DNA of 64,000 nucleotides from Neurospora tetrasperma FGSC 2508 (lineage: Eukaryota > Ascomycota > Sordariomycetes > Sordariales > Sordariaceae), in the NCBI RefSeq assembly GCF_000213175.1, contig NW_009799102.1, positions 3,814,095-3,878,094 of the forward strand, in the 5' to 3' direction. The position numbers and the translations under genes were made by a program. Numbering within the stretch: position 1 is the first letter of the stretch; the number at the start of each line of letters is the position of its first letter. This document shows, one piece after another, positions 1-12,726 of the stretch. The notes under the pieces were generated by a model. It had not been told where the DNA came from. It did not search any database and worked only from the letters and a program-made list of their open reading frames with translations.

Positions 1-2934
1 TTATGTACTAGATTCACTCACCGAACCCAGAGATGCTCTCATCCCATACGTCCGGCCTCGGGCCATGCGTGCGGCGGGCGGGCGGGCATGATGCCGAGAA
101 CGCGAGGGGAACCCCAGATCGTGGATCGCGGGATCGCGGATCGCGGATGTACATATGTAAGGAATAAGTTAAGGCTGAATTGGCATGGCAGGTGTGTGGA
201 GATTTCGCGCCTTTTTGACATGACACGCGCGCGGGGGGGGGGACAGAGGAACGAATGATAGTGTAGGGCTGGGCTGGGTCAATCTTGGACTGGGCGTTGG
301 ACAAGGGGTGATTATATGTAATTGCGTGCTCTTCAATGCTGTGAGATGAGGGGGAAGATAATAAATGATGGATGAACGCACTGAGAAAGGACCGACATCA
401 TACATCCTAACGGGGAAGGGCGACGTAGGAATCGCGACGTCGACTGACCCTTCAGCCCTATCTGATGTATATGAAGTCGTCCAGAATCCGTTACTCTTCG
501 CTGGCAACTCGCGATCGCAGAAAACCTTACCTTTCTTCGAACACACCTAGGTGAAAACCTGTGAATAGCATCACTTTTTGGTCTACACGTCAAGCAAAGA
601 TATGCACAGACACACGAGATATTCACATGTGTGTGTGTGGTGGTAAAGCCCCCTCAAGCCCAATCAGACCACACCAGAGTGTGTTTCCAGCAGGAGATCA
701 AGTTCTTCCGATGATGCTTTTCCACTTCCGCTTCCACACGCTTTTTGCATTTTTTACCTACTCTACTTCTACCTTCCGCATGCGACAAGACAACGTGACA
801 AGTTCCAAAAAGCCTCACTTATATGTTACTGAAATGCCAAGAGTCCACACACAACGGGCCGATAGAAACCAAAAGCCACAAACAGAAGGAACTGAACTGA
901 CAAGAAAAAAAGAAAAAAAAGCCACACACCCAAAAAAAAATGATATACATACTGTAGACACAGTGACGTTTTGGGGGAGTGGATCAGCATGCATCGATGC
1001 CCTGGGCTGCTTGGTTTTTATCCGGCCGCCGGACTCCGGAGTGTGACCTAACGGCGACGATATCCGAATTGTACACTAGAAAAGTCACGTGGAGTTCGCA
1101 TCCATCTTGGCTGGATTTGGTTAAAACTGAAGCGTGGGCAGATACCGGTACGGTACCGGTACTGGACGGATTTTTCTCCAGTTTGCCACCTGCCCCAACC
1201 TGGCAACTCAACTCCGAGTTCCTCTCCTCATTGGTTGCCTTTGGCAGTTTTCCACCCCAGCCGCGTAAGCCCAGCTGGAGATGGATGCAAGTTGGATCGC
1301 ATCTGGCATCTGGCAGGGCAGGCACGCAGGCAGGGCAGGGCAGGCAGTTCCCTTCCAGCCAGCGAGTGGGTCCATCAACTTTGGTTAAGTACCGTATCGC
1401 TTTTGGCAGTCGCAGGGCTCCGGTCCGGGTCCCGTCTTCGTTCAACGCAGCGATCCAAGATGATGAGGAGGGCGACGACCAATCGAGGATGATTTGAAGA
1501 GTTGATGATGAGTGTAAATGGTTATGCTACTTGAATTGTTCCCCTTGGATTTTTTCGTTGTAAACAAATCATTGACCAGAAAAGTAGACATGATGGTGGC
1601 CGACGGTTTATACACTACACTACACTACCGGTACAATCCAAACCGGAGCGGCAGGGGCCAGACGAGGAAAAAGAGTCATCGGGCAACAACCTCCACCTGA
1701 ATGCACATCCACAATGTCTTACATAACCCTTCAGGTTTCCTTCCCTACAACCCTAGAACACAGGTTGCAAATGCAAACAAGCGAGGGAAGCGCCCATTAC
1801 GACTTCTATCCGATCACTCAGCTGTACATATCACTTTCACTATCGCTTTATCCCATCGTCGGGTGTGGTGTTAGGTATCATTGAAGTTGTCCTGTTAGCT
1901 GTTGTTAGTAGATGGGATCGGGAGACAACCTCCAAAGCCTGCTTTTGGAAGGCAGGTCTAACTGTCAGGTAACTTGAACCCGGTCGTCAATTGATCAGCC
2001 CAGATTGCAAGCAGATCGACCCATCCAATCATCCATTTCCCTCCCATGATAGGTCTCAACAAGTGCCTGCCTGCCTGCCTTTTGCTTGCCGTCCCCAACC
2101 TACGTACCTCACTTTACCACCCATCGATCCATTCCAACCAACCAACCACTGCACCTGGGCCCCCGCTCGTTACCGTAACGCTTCCACTTGCTTGCTTGGT
2201 CACTGCGCCAAGGTTCCTCCTACTAGCAGATAGCGGCAGGTGTAGCCTCTGATCGCCGTCAATACACACGTTCGGCTGGAAACGACAAACACTGGCAGTC
2301 AGTTACCTAACAAGACAAGACAAGACAAGACTGGACTGGACATCGATTGACATTGAACATTGGAAAAGTCGCTCCCTTCAATTTGAAACACACTCCATCC
2401 ATCCAACAAACAACACAGACCGACGGAGACAGAGAGGCCCGATCCCGGCACAAGTGCGAACAATTCAATCCATCCATCTTATTGATCAACAGCAACAACT
2501 GAACTCGACACTTGCCGTTTCCGCCTTTCGGTTACCAAGTCCTTGTACCTACCTAGTAGCACCCAAACCCACCGCCCGATTGTTCGATTATCCTGCCTGC
2601 CTGCCAGGCGCATTCGACTTGGCTGTCCGCTCTTCAACAGAAATCGAAGCAAGAAGCCGCCGCATCACGCATCAGGCACGCAACAGCACTCATCACGACG
2701 GGTACCGGGACTGACCCGAGCCTGTCTCTACCGTATTCACACGAGCCCTCCTTCGCCCCGGGAGTGGCAGACCCGGCTGGCGGACCACAGCGAGCTCAAC
2801 CCCCGACGCCTTGCTTTCGTCCCGTTTCCCAACCGACCGACTATCCGCACACGGCACGCACGCCCCGTCCCAGCATTCGACCTCGTCATCATCGCGCAAA
2901 TCGCAAAGCCTGGACGCATGTAGTGCCCCGTATC
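1..2934. other. Intergenic leader, no supported gene
   Basis: No open frame here shows a recognisable domain, codon bias or paired splice signals; open stretches occur on both strands and look like chance. The last several hundred bases before the demethylase start at 2935 are rich in CCTGCC/CATCCATC-type simple sequence, typical of a fungal promoter and 5' leader. A C-rich/G-rich stretch near 70-90 (GGGCGGGCGGGC) and a run of G at about 232-241 are simple sequence. The far left may hold the end or promoter of a neighbour outside the window. Confidence 0.6.
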
Positions 2935-5900
2935 ATGTCCACCCAAGCGAATGGCGCTGCGGCGCCAGACCACCCCGTCGCCCAAGACCTTGTCGCCCAG
3001 GACCTCGTCGTCGCCCACAGCAGTCCGGACGCTATCATGACCAACGCCGATCCCGACGCCGACCCCGATGCCTCCACGCCCATGGGTCTGCGATCGCCAC
3101 CGGAGAGCGACAAGGCCATGAATCTCGACGAGGCTTCCGAGTCCGAACTCAGCGACCTGGATGACGATGTTGCCGACAAACTCGACCAAGACCATACGTT
3201 CGATCTCGACCTCGGCTCCGACCCGCTGCCTGATCCGAAAACCGGACAGCAGCAACAGCAGCCTGAGCCTAGCGTCTCGCATGAACATGAGCCCGCCACC
3301 GCGGCCACGGTCGAAAGCGCAACGCAGATCAAGGAGGAACAAGAAGGCGAAGGAAAAGAGTCAACTTCGCACTCGCAACAGCCAGACACCGGGGCAGCGT
3401 CTGCGACCACCCCCATGTCTCCAAGTGAGGACATTGGCGAGATCTTGCCGGATAGATATGAGAACAACGTTCCTGTTTTCAAGCCAACCCTGAAGCAGTT
3501 TCAAGATTTCAAACTCTTTGTATGTTTGTCTTCTTCCTGTGCTATGACACCAGGTCTCGCTGACTGAATTGATTTCTTTGGGGGAGTGCAGATGGAAAAG
3601 GTAGATAAATATGGCATGAAATCCGGCATCATCAAGATCATCCCTCCCGAGGAATGGAGGAGCGCGCTGCCGCCACTGGACGAGCTGGTCAAGCAAGTCC
3701 GCGTCCGCGAGCCAATCAAGCAGGAGATCATGGGCCAGAATGGAACCTATCGCCAGGTCAACATTCTCCATCAGCGATCCTACAACCTACCCCAATGGCG
3801 TCAGCTTTGCGAACAGAGCGAACACCAGCCCCCTGCGCGACGAGGAGAGCGACGAGCCAATGCCGAAAAGACCAAGCCCGCTCCTCGAAGCCGCGCTGCT
3901 CCGCCTGCTGCGAACGGTACAACATCGAACAAGACCACGACGACAAGTACAAACACGGGCAGAGGAAAAAGAAAAGGCAGGGTTACGCGAGGATCGGCAA
4001 AGGCCGCTACGGATGAAACCGACGATCCCCCCATCACTCCCGTGTCACCACCGCCCGAAGACGAAGACAAACCACTAGAGTCGATTGAGGAGGAGGATGT
4101 CAAAGATGAAGCTTGCGAGGATGAAGAGAGCCTTCCCAGAGTTGGCCGAATGGGCTTTAGCAGGCAAGGCAAGCCCAAGATGCAATCGACATCAGCACGG
4201 CGCAAGTACATTCGTCGCGAAGGGTCGGCCATGATCGACGAGGCTGCTTTCAAGGACTGGGATTACCGTATGGACGTGTCCGACTTCACACCCGAGCGCT
4301 GCGAAGAGCTGGAAAGGATATACTGGAAGACATTGACCTATGCCCCTCCGCTATACGGTGCCGATCTCCCCGGAACCTTGTTCGCCGAATCGACCGAGAA
4401 TTGGAATCTCAACAAACTCCCCAACCTATTGGATGTTCTGGGCACAAAAGTTCCTGGCGTCAACACGGCGTATCTCTACCTAGGTATGTGGAAGGCGACC
4501 TTTGCGTGGCATTTGGAGGATGTCGATCTTTACAGCATCAACTTCCTTCACTTTGGAGCTCCCAAGCAATGGTATAGTATCTCGCAAGCGGATGCCCGTC
4601 GGTTCGAAGCCGCCATGAAGAATATCTGGCCAACCGATGCCAAAGCCTGCGATCAGTTCCTCCGCCACAAGTCCTTCCTGATCTCCCCCTCCCACCTCAA
4701 GCAGCATTACGGCATCACGGTCAACAAGGTTGTGTCCTATCCCGGCGAGTTTGTCGTGACGTACCCGTATGGCTACCACTCTGGCTACAACCTGGGCTAC
4801 AACTGCGCTGAGGCTGTCAACTTCGCGTTAGACAGTTGGCTCCCCATGGGCAAGATCGCCAAGAAGTGTCAATGTGCGCAAGCTCAGGACAGTGTCTGGG
4901 TGGATGTTTACGAGATCGAGCGTAAGCTGCGCGGCGAGTCGACGGAGTATGAGGTAACGGAGGATGAGGATGAAGACGAGGATGAGGACTCGGACGAATC
5001 AGACCAAGATACCGGATTGCCTAGTCCGCCATCAGGCTTGGATCACAGAGGAGGAAAGAGAGTCAGGGCAGCGGGGCAAAAGAGAAAACGGGAGGCAAAC
5101 AACAGGGGTACAGAAGGGAAAGCGAAAAGAAGTCGCTTCCGCCTCAAGGCACCTGTCGAGCCGCCGTGTTGTCTATGTCCCAACGATATTCCCGGCGCAG
5201 AGATTATGCCTACGGACGATGGTCGCAAGGCCCACCGGATGTGTGCTCTATATCTACCCGAGACATACATCGAGACCGTCGACGACCAAGAGATCATTGC
5301 GAATGTGGCGGGCATCGACAAGGCCCGCTTGGAGCTCAAGTGCTTGTACTGCCGGTCCAAGAAGGGTGCTTGCTTCCAATGCTCGCAAAAGAAGTGTCCC
5401 AGGGCGTACCATGCCACATGCGCAGCTGCCGCTGGTGTGTTTGTGGAAGAGGGTGATGTGCCGGTTATCGGAGAGGATGGGACGGAATACAAAGAGCAGG
5501 CATTCGAGTTCAGCTGCCGCTTCCACAGAGTCAAGAGAGATCGCAAAACAGAAGGCGCTATTCTCGAAGACGATCCTGTGGTGCGCAAAACTGCAGAGGC
5601 ACTCAAAAAGAACGACATCTGTCAGATCCAGTACTATCAGGGCAACATTTTCGCCGGTGTGGTGGTGGAGAACCTGCACGAGGAAGAGACGCTCCTGCTG
5701 GATGTTATTCCGAGCGGTGATAGGATTCAAGTCGAGTGGAAATGGCTTCTCGTGGCCGACCCGTCCGAGTACAGGCTGCCTAAGGCATCACCCAACGCCA
5801 TTCCGATGCCGACCTCGAAGAAAGCCAAGCAAGAGATCAACGCCAAGCGCCCGGTCGAGGAGATACCGAGGAAGGGCGATGAGTTCTCTACTGGATTTGT

Positions 5901-8900
5901 CTGGGCCGAATTCCACACTGGCGAGCCCGACAAGAACAAGGAGCAAGTCAAGATTGATTTGGACAAGGAAAATCAAGTCTGGCATTACCTGGGACCGACG
6001 TCTACGGAAGCCAGAGCGCAATACACGGAGAACCCGTCTAGGAAGCAGCACAACTCCAAGAGCAACTTTCTGGACACTATACCCAAGCCGCCTCCAACCT
6101 ACCCTGTTCAAGTTGCCTCGGCACCTAGGAAATCGTTGTCGGCAACGTACCCGACACAACAACAGCAGACATTCATCGCGCCACCAGCATCGTCGTCGGC
6201 CCTGGCATCCAAGCAAGACAAACCATATGTGTACAAACCACGCAAACCTGTCCAGCCACACACACAGTTCAACGTTCAATATACGTCGCACATGTTCATG
6301 CCAGCACCGCCTCTTCCGTCACCGTCGTACGTGCCTCAGCAGAACCACCCGTTCTACCAGGCACAATTGCGACCGAATGTCCCGCAAACGGTACACCCTT
6401 CCCAGGTGTTTAGCCCTCAGCCCATGCACTACGATGGTCAGCGTAGGATGTCGCAGTCAACTCAGCCGTATCCTCAACAGCAAATGTCACCACAGCATTT
6501 CGCTCAACACCAAATGCCCCAGCAGATGCCGCAACACCAATTCCAACCGCAGCAGCAACAGCAGCAATTCCAACATTTCCAACCGCCGCAGCAGCATTAT
6601 CAGCAACAACCTCAGCAGAATTACCCACAAACCCCTGTCCCGCTGCCGCCCCAGGCTTTCCAGTTTCAGCAGCAGACTTGTGCTCCTTTACCGCAGCAGG
6701 TTCAGCCTCAACCACCGCAACAGCAAAGTCCTGTTCCTTTGCCGCAGCAGGTCCAAACTGCACTGCCTGAGCAGCAGCAACAAGTTCAGCATGTTCAGCA
6801 GACGCCTGTTCCTGTACCCCAGGTGCCTTTGCAAGCTCAGCAGTCAACTCAGAGCTCTCCGCAGCAACAGCAACAACCACAGCCCCAGGACGAAGAAGCT
6901 CACCAACCGCTGCCGCCGGTAGATCAAACTCGGCCACCATCTCCGCCGCAACCTCTGCCGAAGCCAAGACCCTTCAAGGTGTACAAGGCATCCCAGTTTA
7001 GGAAACTCAAACTCCCCGAGAAGAGGCCAGGCGCTAAGAAAGACCTGCCTGAGGCCTTTGCATCCCGAAGGTTCTCGTTTGCTGGCATTGACCGGATCCA
7101 TGACCTCCCAGGAATTGTATGGCCTCCAAAAAACCTGATTTCAGGCCGTGAAAGTCAGTGCAGACGGGGGGTCTGGGCTCCATTGAGTGACGAGGGCATC
7201 ATGCCGGCTCCAATGACTTCGTCGCTGCTTAAGTGTGCGGATGATGATCAGAGGGTGTCTCAAAAGTACGAATTTTTCCAGGTTTATAATAACAAGTAAG
7301 TTTGCTTGTGAACACTTTGAAAGCAAAGGCTAATGAAGACTAGGGATCCGCTGAAGCACCACTCGCCTTATAAGCCGGCTGTGACTGAACTGGATGAGAC
7401 CACTGGGAAGAAAAAGCTCGTTCACGCCGACTTCACGAATGACTATGCGGAAAACTTTACAAACTTCATGAAGAATGCTCGTGAGGCCTTGACGAGAAAG
7501 GACGTTTCGGAGCCTAGCTCGAGACCAGCGACTAGTCAAGCTCACTCACGCAACGCTTCCTCTGCATCTGCTCAGCCGAACGATGGTCAGTTTCAGCAGA
7601 ACTCTTTCACTGGCCAGCCTACGCAGCACCCAAGAGTCCAACCCCAGTACACTTACAACCAGCACGACGCTGGATTTGGTGAATCTTCATCTTCGTCGCC
7701 GTTTTCAAGTCACTCAGTTCCAGCACCAGTGCTGTTCGGTTCTGCCTTTGAGCAACAGTCTGGATCTCATCAAGATATAAGGCAGCAGTACCAAGGACCT
7801 TGGCAACAGCAGTATCAAAACCAGGGCAGTCGTAACATCTGGATGGGGAGTCCACAAATGGTGGGGAGCCCTCAACCGCAGATGTTCTCCCCTTCGCCGA
7901 CACAACAGGGGCATCATCATCATATGCCTCAATCGCAGCAACAGGCTCAGAACCAGCAGCCTCAGCCGCAACAGCCGGCGAAGCCGCAGTTTACAAAGCA
8001 AAGTCATAGTCCGATTCCGTTGCCGCCGTACGTGCAAAAGATGAATCAGGCCAAGCCATCGCCGTTAAGCCAACCTCCACAGACAAACAGCCGGCAGGGA
8101 AGTCAAGGAGCTTCCTCGCAATCCCAGTCTCAGAAGCGGCGACAACGAAAATCGGCTCAGCAGGCGTCAGAGCAAACTATCTCTCCTACCCAGTTAAGTG
8201 TGGACACGGGAGCAGGGTCGACACCGCAAGGTCAACCTCCAAAGGCACAGCAGACGTCGAATAACCCCTGGACGAATGCGAACAATGTCCATCTGCAGTT
8301 CCCTTCCGCGCTTAATGCGTCCTCACAACAACCAGCGCCAGCCACTGCAGCACAACGACCCTCTCAAAATACCTCGGACCACACGCCCGCAGAAGCAGAT
8401 ACAGGGGCCGAGCAACAAGAGAGCGGAGGGGAAGAAGAAGCCCATGACGTGGAAGAAAATTCGTACTTCAATGAAGCCCAAGGTTTCCAAACCCCTCCCT
8501 TGCAACCCCAAACCCTCTCCTCCACCGACGTCTCCCCCGACCAGAACTACTTTCCCCTTTCCGCACCACCACCCACCCCGCTTGGCGGCATCGCTTTCGG
8601 CGGTGTCGGCGTAGGAGGCTTCAACCCCGGCTCTGCCTTCAACGTGGCTGCCCTCAGCGGCGGGATTGCCGGGTTGGGTGCCTTGGGTACGCTAGGCGGC
8701 TTGCTTGGCGGTCTTGAATCGGGTGCTAGTGGGAATGGTACGTGGAGTGGACGGGCGAGAGGGTTGAGTAGGAGTGGAGATAATGTGTTTATGGGGAGTA
8801 CGAGTGCGATAGAGGATGGAGAGGAGGGGGAGTTGGGGTGTGGGATGGGGGGAGGAGGAGGAGGAGGAGGAGGATCAAGGGGGGGACATGCCGGTGGTAA

Positions 8901-8976
8901 TGGTGGGACGGCGTTAAGTCGGCAGGATGTGTTGGACAAGATTTTGTCGAATTTGCATCGGTTGGGGACGGAGTAG
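2935..8976 (+). CDS. KDM4/JMJD2-type JmjN-JmjC histone lysine demethylase with extended PHD finger
   Basis: Three exons, 2935-3519, 3592-7295 and 7344-8976, give about 1973 residues; the introns (72 and 48 nt) have GTATGT..CAG and GTAAGT..TAG ends and keep frame. The start is the first ATG in frame; the open frame upstream of it has no ATG. JmjN begins near residue 179 (VPVFKPTLKQFQDFKLF) and is interrupted by intron 1. JmjC carries the Fe(II) triad as HLED (H502, E504) and YHSG (H591), plus KKCQC and a C..H pair (KACDQFLRHK) matching the KDM4 structural zinc site. An extended PHD (about 721-840, CCLCPND through FSCRFH) and a Tudor-like segment (QIQYYQGNIFAGVV) follow. The rest is Gln/Pro-rich, ending in a Gly-rich tail. 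By family, it is a nuclear 2-oxoglutarate/Fe(II) dioxygenase removing methyl groups from H3K9/H3K36, like yeast Rph1 and Aspergillus KdmA. Substrate choice cannot be read from sequence. The length is large for the family because of the low-complexity tail. Confidence 0.93.
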
Positions 8977-9500
8977 AGGGATGAGTTGATGGTGGTGGTG
9001 AGGATAAACATTGCATGCATTGTCTGAGTGGTGTGGTGTGGTATTCTGTCTGATTGAAAGTTTTTACAAAACGTGGAGTTTGTTATGGTTGTTGTTTTGT
9101 TCGTACTCGATCGAACTGGTGGTTAACGGTATGCAATGGTGTGCAATGGTATTGGTATGGTTATGGTCATGGTTATGGTCATGGTGATGGTTATGGTTAT
9201 ATGGTTATGGAAGTGAAAGGAATGGAATGGGATGGAATGGGATGGGGTTTACGAATAGGCACAACAACAACAAAGTATAGTAGGTTTAGGTTAAAAAAAA
9301 TTATGTATTATCATGTATGTACGGTGGTGATGAATTCATGTAGTATGGTACGGTGTTTGAGAGGGAAATGAAAATAGGGTTATAAATAAGGACAAGAAGC
9401 GAGGCATACACGGAGGCAATGGAGCGGAGTGGTGTATATCAAATGGAACATAAAAAAAGGCCAACAATTACAAAGAGTGCTCAGATGCATGAAGATGGCA

Positions 9501-9984
9501 GTCGGTGGTTTCGGTTGGCTTCGGTTAGCGGTATTCTGCTTTTGGGATTTTAAGAGAAGACTACATACGTAGCGAGTTTACACGGTGATGGAAGTGATAG
9601 AAGTGGTTGCACGTGAGCTGAGTGAACTATCAAGATTAAGCCAAAAGACAAGACAAGACGGATCTCATTTATCCACACATGACGTTTCTGACATCCTCTT
9701 CATCACCTGCTTATATACAGTATACTATATACCGCTAGAGCATTAATTCCTAACAGCGAAGCTATATACTCTATACAGCCAAGTCCGTCCGTCCGTCCCA
9801 TTGGATGATGGCAAACGCTTCGATATATTGCATAAGCTGAAGTTGAACGTTGAGTAAGTAGCGTATTTACACAACGAATAGTAAGTAGGTAGTGAAGTTA
9901 TGTTTTTCTGTATGGTCTGGATTATTAACAGTGGAAGATGGGGAAAATGGAAGCGAAATCCTGCTTTTGGTCGGTGGTTCTTGG
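9501..9984 (+). repeat. Left copy of 484-bp exact duplication flanking the N gap
   Basis: The block beginning GTCGGTGGTTTCGG at 9501 reappears at 10531 with a constant offset of 1030 and no difference found by eye until the poly-T tract (9985 versus 11015). The N run starts right after the poly-T of this copy and stops exactly where the second copy starts, at 10531. This is what two contig ends that overlap but were not merged look like, so it is probably an assembly artefact rather than a biological repeat. Confidence 0.9.
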
Positions 9985-10013
9985 TTCTTTTTTTTTTTTT
10001 TTATTTTTTTTTT

Positions 10014-10530
10014 NNNNNNNNNNNNNNNNNNNNNNNNNNNNNNNNNNNNNNNNNNNNNNNNNNNNNNNNNNNNNNNNNNNNNNNNNNNNNNNNNNNNNNN
10101 NNNNNNNNNNNNNNNNNNNNNNNNNNNNNNNNNNNNNNNNNNNNNNNNNNNNNNNNNNNNNNNNNNNNNNNNNNNNNNNNNNNNNNNNNNNNNNNNNNNN
10201 NNNNNNNNNNNNNNNNNNNNNNNNNNNNNNNNNNNNNNNNNNNNNNNNNNNNNNNNNNNNNNNNNNNNNNNNNNNNNNNNNNNNNNNNNNNNNNNNNNNN
10301 NNNNNNNNNNNNNNNNNNNNNNNNNNNNNNNNNNNNNNNNNNNNNNNNNNNNNNNNNNNNNNNNNNNNNNNNNNNNNNNNNNNNNNNNNNNNNNNNNNNN
10401 NNNNNNNNNNNNNNNNNNNNNNNNNNNNNNNNNNNNNNNNNNNNNNNNNNNNNNNNNNNNNNNNNNNNNNNNNNNNNNNNNNNNNNNNNNNNNNNNNNNN
10501 NNNNNNNNNNNNNNNNNNNNNNNNNNNNNN
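10014..10530. other. Assembly gap (run of N)
   Basis: A run of 517 unknown bases placed after a poly-T tract. Because its flanks are identical sequence, the gap size is probably nominal and the true locus may contain only one copy of the flank and little or no missing sequence. Confidence 0.95.
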
Positions 10531-11014
10531 GTCGGTGGTTTCGGTTGGCTTCGGTTAGCGGTATTCTGCTTTTGGGATTTTAAGAGAAGACTACATACGT
10601 AGCGAGTTTACACGGTGATGGAAGTGATAGAAGTGGTTGCACGTGAGCTGAGTGAACTATCAAGATTAAGCCAAAAGACAAGACAAGACGGATCTCATTT
10701 ATCCACACATGACGTTTCTGACATCCTCTTCATCACCTGCTTATATACAGTATACTATATACCGCTAGAGCATTAATTCCTAACAGCGAAGCTATATACT
10801 CTATACAGCCAAGTCCGTCCGTCCGTCCCATTGGATGATGGCAAACGCTTCGATATATTGCATAAGCTGAAGTTGAACGTTGAGTAAGTAGCGTATTTAC
10901 ACAACGAATAGTAAGTAGGTAGTGAAGTTATGTTTTTCTGTATGGTCTGGATTATTAACAGTGGAAGATGGGGAAAATGGAAGCGAAATCCTGCTTTTGG
11001 TCGGTGGTTCTTGG
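10531..11014 (+). repeat. Right copy of 484-bp exact duplication flanking the N gap
   Basis: Same sequence as 9501-9984. The copies diverge only within the poly-T tract (left TTGGTTCTTTT, right TTGGCTTTTTTG), a place where sequencing slips easily. The right copy continues into unique sequence with the G-rich run at 11073, so it is likely the better-resolved version of the locus. Confidence 0.9.
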
Positions 11015-11072
11015 CTTTTTTGTTTTTTTTCATGTTTTTTTTTTTTTGTAGTTGAAGGTTAAAGGGGACAGA

Positions 11073-11090
11073 GGGCGGGCGGGCGGGCGG
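11073..11090 (+). other. G-quadruplex-type run
   Basis: GGGCGGGCGGGCGGGCGG: four G-tracts of three separated by single C, the tightest canonical G4 pattern. It lies 26 bp after a long poly-T tract and close to the assembly gap, and may have contributed to the assembly difficulty. Any regulatory role is unproven. Confidence 0.6.
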
Positions 11091-12204
11091 ACTGACGGGA
11101 CGGGAACTATAGTTCTAAGGCCGGGGTCCTGAACAACTTAAGTGAACCGAGGGTAGAAGGGCAAGGCAGGGTACTAAGTGGCAAGATACCTCAAAAAGGG
11201 GGTTCAGTTTCCTTACCCCTTACGTAGCTCGATTTTGCCCTGTTCTTCTGTCTTCGAAATTCTCCGAAACGGCGGCGGCGGCGGGAGCCGGGAACTAGAC
11301 TACACTATACTAGTGTAGGTGCCGATGTTCACTACGCAAATTCGACGACGTGCCCGAGTTCGCTGCATGCATAAAGTAATAACCTATGTATGTCTGTTGC
11401 CATTGTGTTATTGTGTAATTGTGTCATTGTGTCATCGGCCGACGGGCTTGTGTGCATTGGGTGGTTTATGGATTTCCATGACTGCCATAGTAAAAAAACA
11501 AGCAGGAAAGAACCTGAATTTAGGGGTCCTTTTTTTCCCAACGGTCGACCCTGACTTTGAGAATCCCAGCTGTCACCAGGAAAGGAAAAGGATGTGCAAA
11601 AAGTTGATGAAGTGTGGATTGCGGACCTAGGTACTCAGCCTACTATTTCCGTGCATGCTCATTGATGTTAGTTAGTGGTGTTGGGAAAAGAAGGGGGTAG
11701 GTCTGGGGGTGATGAGCGCAGGCCGGTCGGTGACGTCAAGGTATGACATGCCATGTTATCGGGATGCGCATGGAACCTCATTGGTGAGTTGGGATAAGTA
11801 TCGCATAAACAGATCATCAACGGGCATTGACAAGAACCAACATCATTATTGCGAGTTTCCTTGTTTCGCGTAAGCATTTGCGCAAGTATGGTAGTGAGGG
11901 GGAATGAATATAACATCAATGGGGGTTCTCGCCGGATCTTCAGGGTCCTTTTGGGTTTTTCTTCCCTTTTTTTCTTTTCTTCTTTTTCTCCTCAAGGTCG
12001 AATTGACAAGGAAGCAAACACAGCATTACAAGACAGCTGTTAGTGCATACGCGGGGAACGACGTATAATCCCTTAACGGCACTTATACACCACGACGACC
12101 AATCACGTTCAGCACCTCACCTCCTCGAATCACAACGACGACAACGGACTGCTACTCCTCCCAAAGTCAACATCAATAACAAACCAAACAGAAAAAAAAA
12201 AAAA

Positions 12205-12726
12205 ATGCCAACAGTCATGGGCCTAACCACCGACTCCTCCTCCAAAACCACCACCACCCTCGGCAACCAAGACCTCAAAAAGCCCAACGGCGGCTCCCGC
12301 CTCGACACCATTTCCAAACGCAACCACCACGCCGCCAAAGAAATCGAGACCCTCTTCTGGCGCTGCCTATGCGACGACCCCTCCGCCGCCCCGGAATACA
12401 TGGCCGAGGACTGCATCCTCATCAACCCTCTCTTGTCGTCGCACCCCTCCACCACCCCGCTATCGAAAGACAGCGAGCCGAACATACTAGAGGTGTTTGA
12501 AAAGGCGGAACCGTGGGCTGGGTTCCGGTTCCATGGAGATCCGCTGGTGGTGGAGATTGATTTGATGGCTGTGGCGTTGGTGTACAAGGTTAGTTTGTAT
12601 ACGGTTGATAAAAAGGGCAAGGGGACGAGGGAGGTGGTGGCTAGTGTGAGTAGTAGTTGGAGGCAGACGGCGGGGGCGGATTGGGTGTTGGTGGCGCATC
12701 ATTGTCAGTATGTTGATGATGAGTGA
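12205..12726 (+). CDS. SnoaL/DUF4440-like NTF2-fold small protein
   Basis: A single exon of 173 residues. The start is the ATG that directly follows an A-rich leader (A14), a good fungal context. Residues about 45-170 have the layout of the SnoaL/NTF2 superfamily: an amphipathic N-terminal helix (AAKEIETLFWRCL), a YMAEDCILINP strand-turn, a WAGFRFHGDPLVVEIDLMAVALVYKVSLYT strand pair region, and a closing SSSWRQTAGADWVLVAHHCQ strand. Family members include polyketide cyclases, steroid isomerases and many proteins of unknown role, and no catalytic residues can be assigned. The first 40 residues are Ser/Thr/Lys-rich and probably disordered. No signal peptide or membrane segment is seen. No neighbour points to a pathway. 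Confidence 0.75.
   Translation: MPTVMGLTTDSSSKTTTTLGNQDLKKPNGGSRLDTISKRNHHAAKEIETLFWRCLCDDPSAAPEYMAEDCILINPLLSSHPSTTPLSKDSEPNILEVFEKAEPWAGFRFHGDPLVVEIDLMAVALVYKVSLYTVDKKGKGTREVVASVSSSWRQTAGADWVLVAHHCQYVDDE

Larger units (their letters stand above)
8977..12204. other. Intergenic region with assembly gap and simple repeats
   Basis: No supported gene. It holds a GGTTATGGTCAT-like tandem stretch around 9150-9215, a poly-T tract running into an N gap, a long exact duplication on both sides of the gap (separate entry), a second poly-T tract at about 11024-11047 and a G-quadruplex-type run at 11073-11090. The frames that cross the gap are made of unknown bases and are meaningless. Confidence 0.7.

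Noticed and set aside
4964-6922. 652-codon open frame inside the demethylase gene in another frame
   Set aside because: It overlaps the JmjC/PHD coding frame, is Arg/Ser-rich nonsense in translation and has no domain; it is a shadow of the real frame.
9892-10602. Open frames of about 230 codons across the N run
   Set aside because: Most of their length is unknown bases; there is no evidence for coding.
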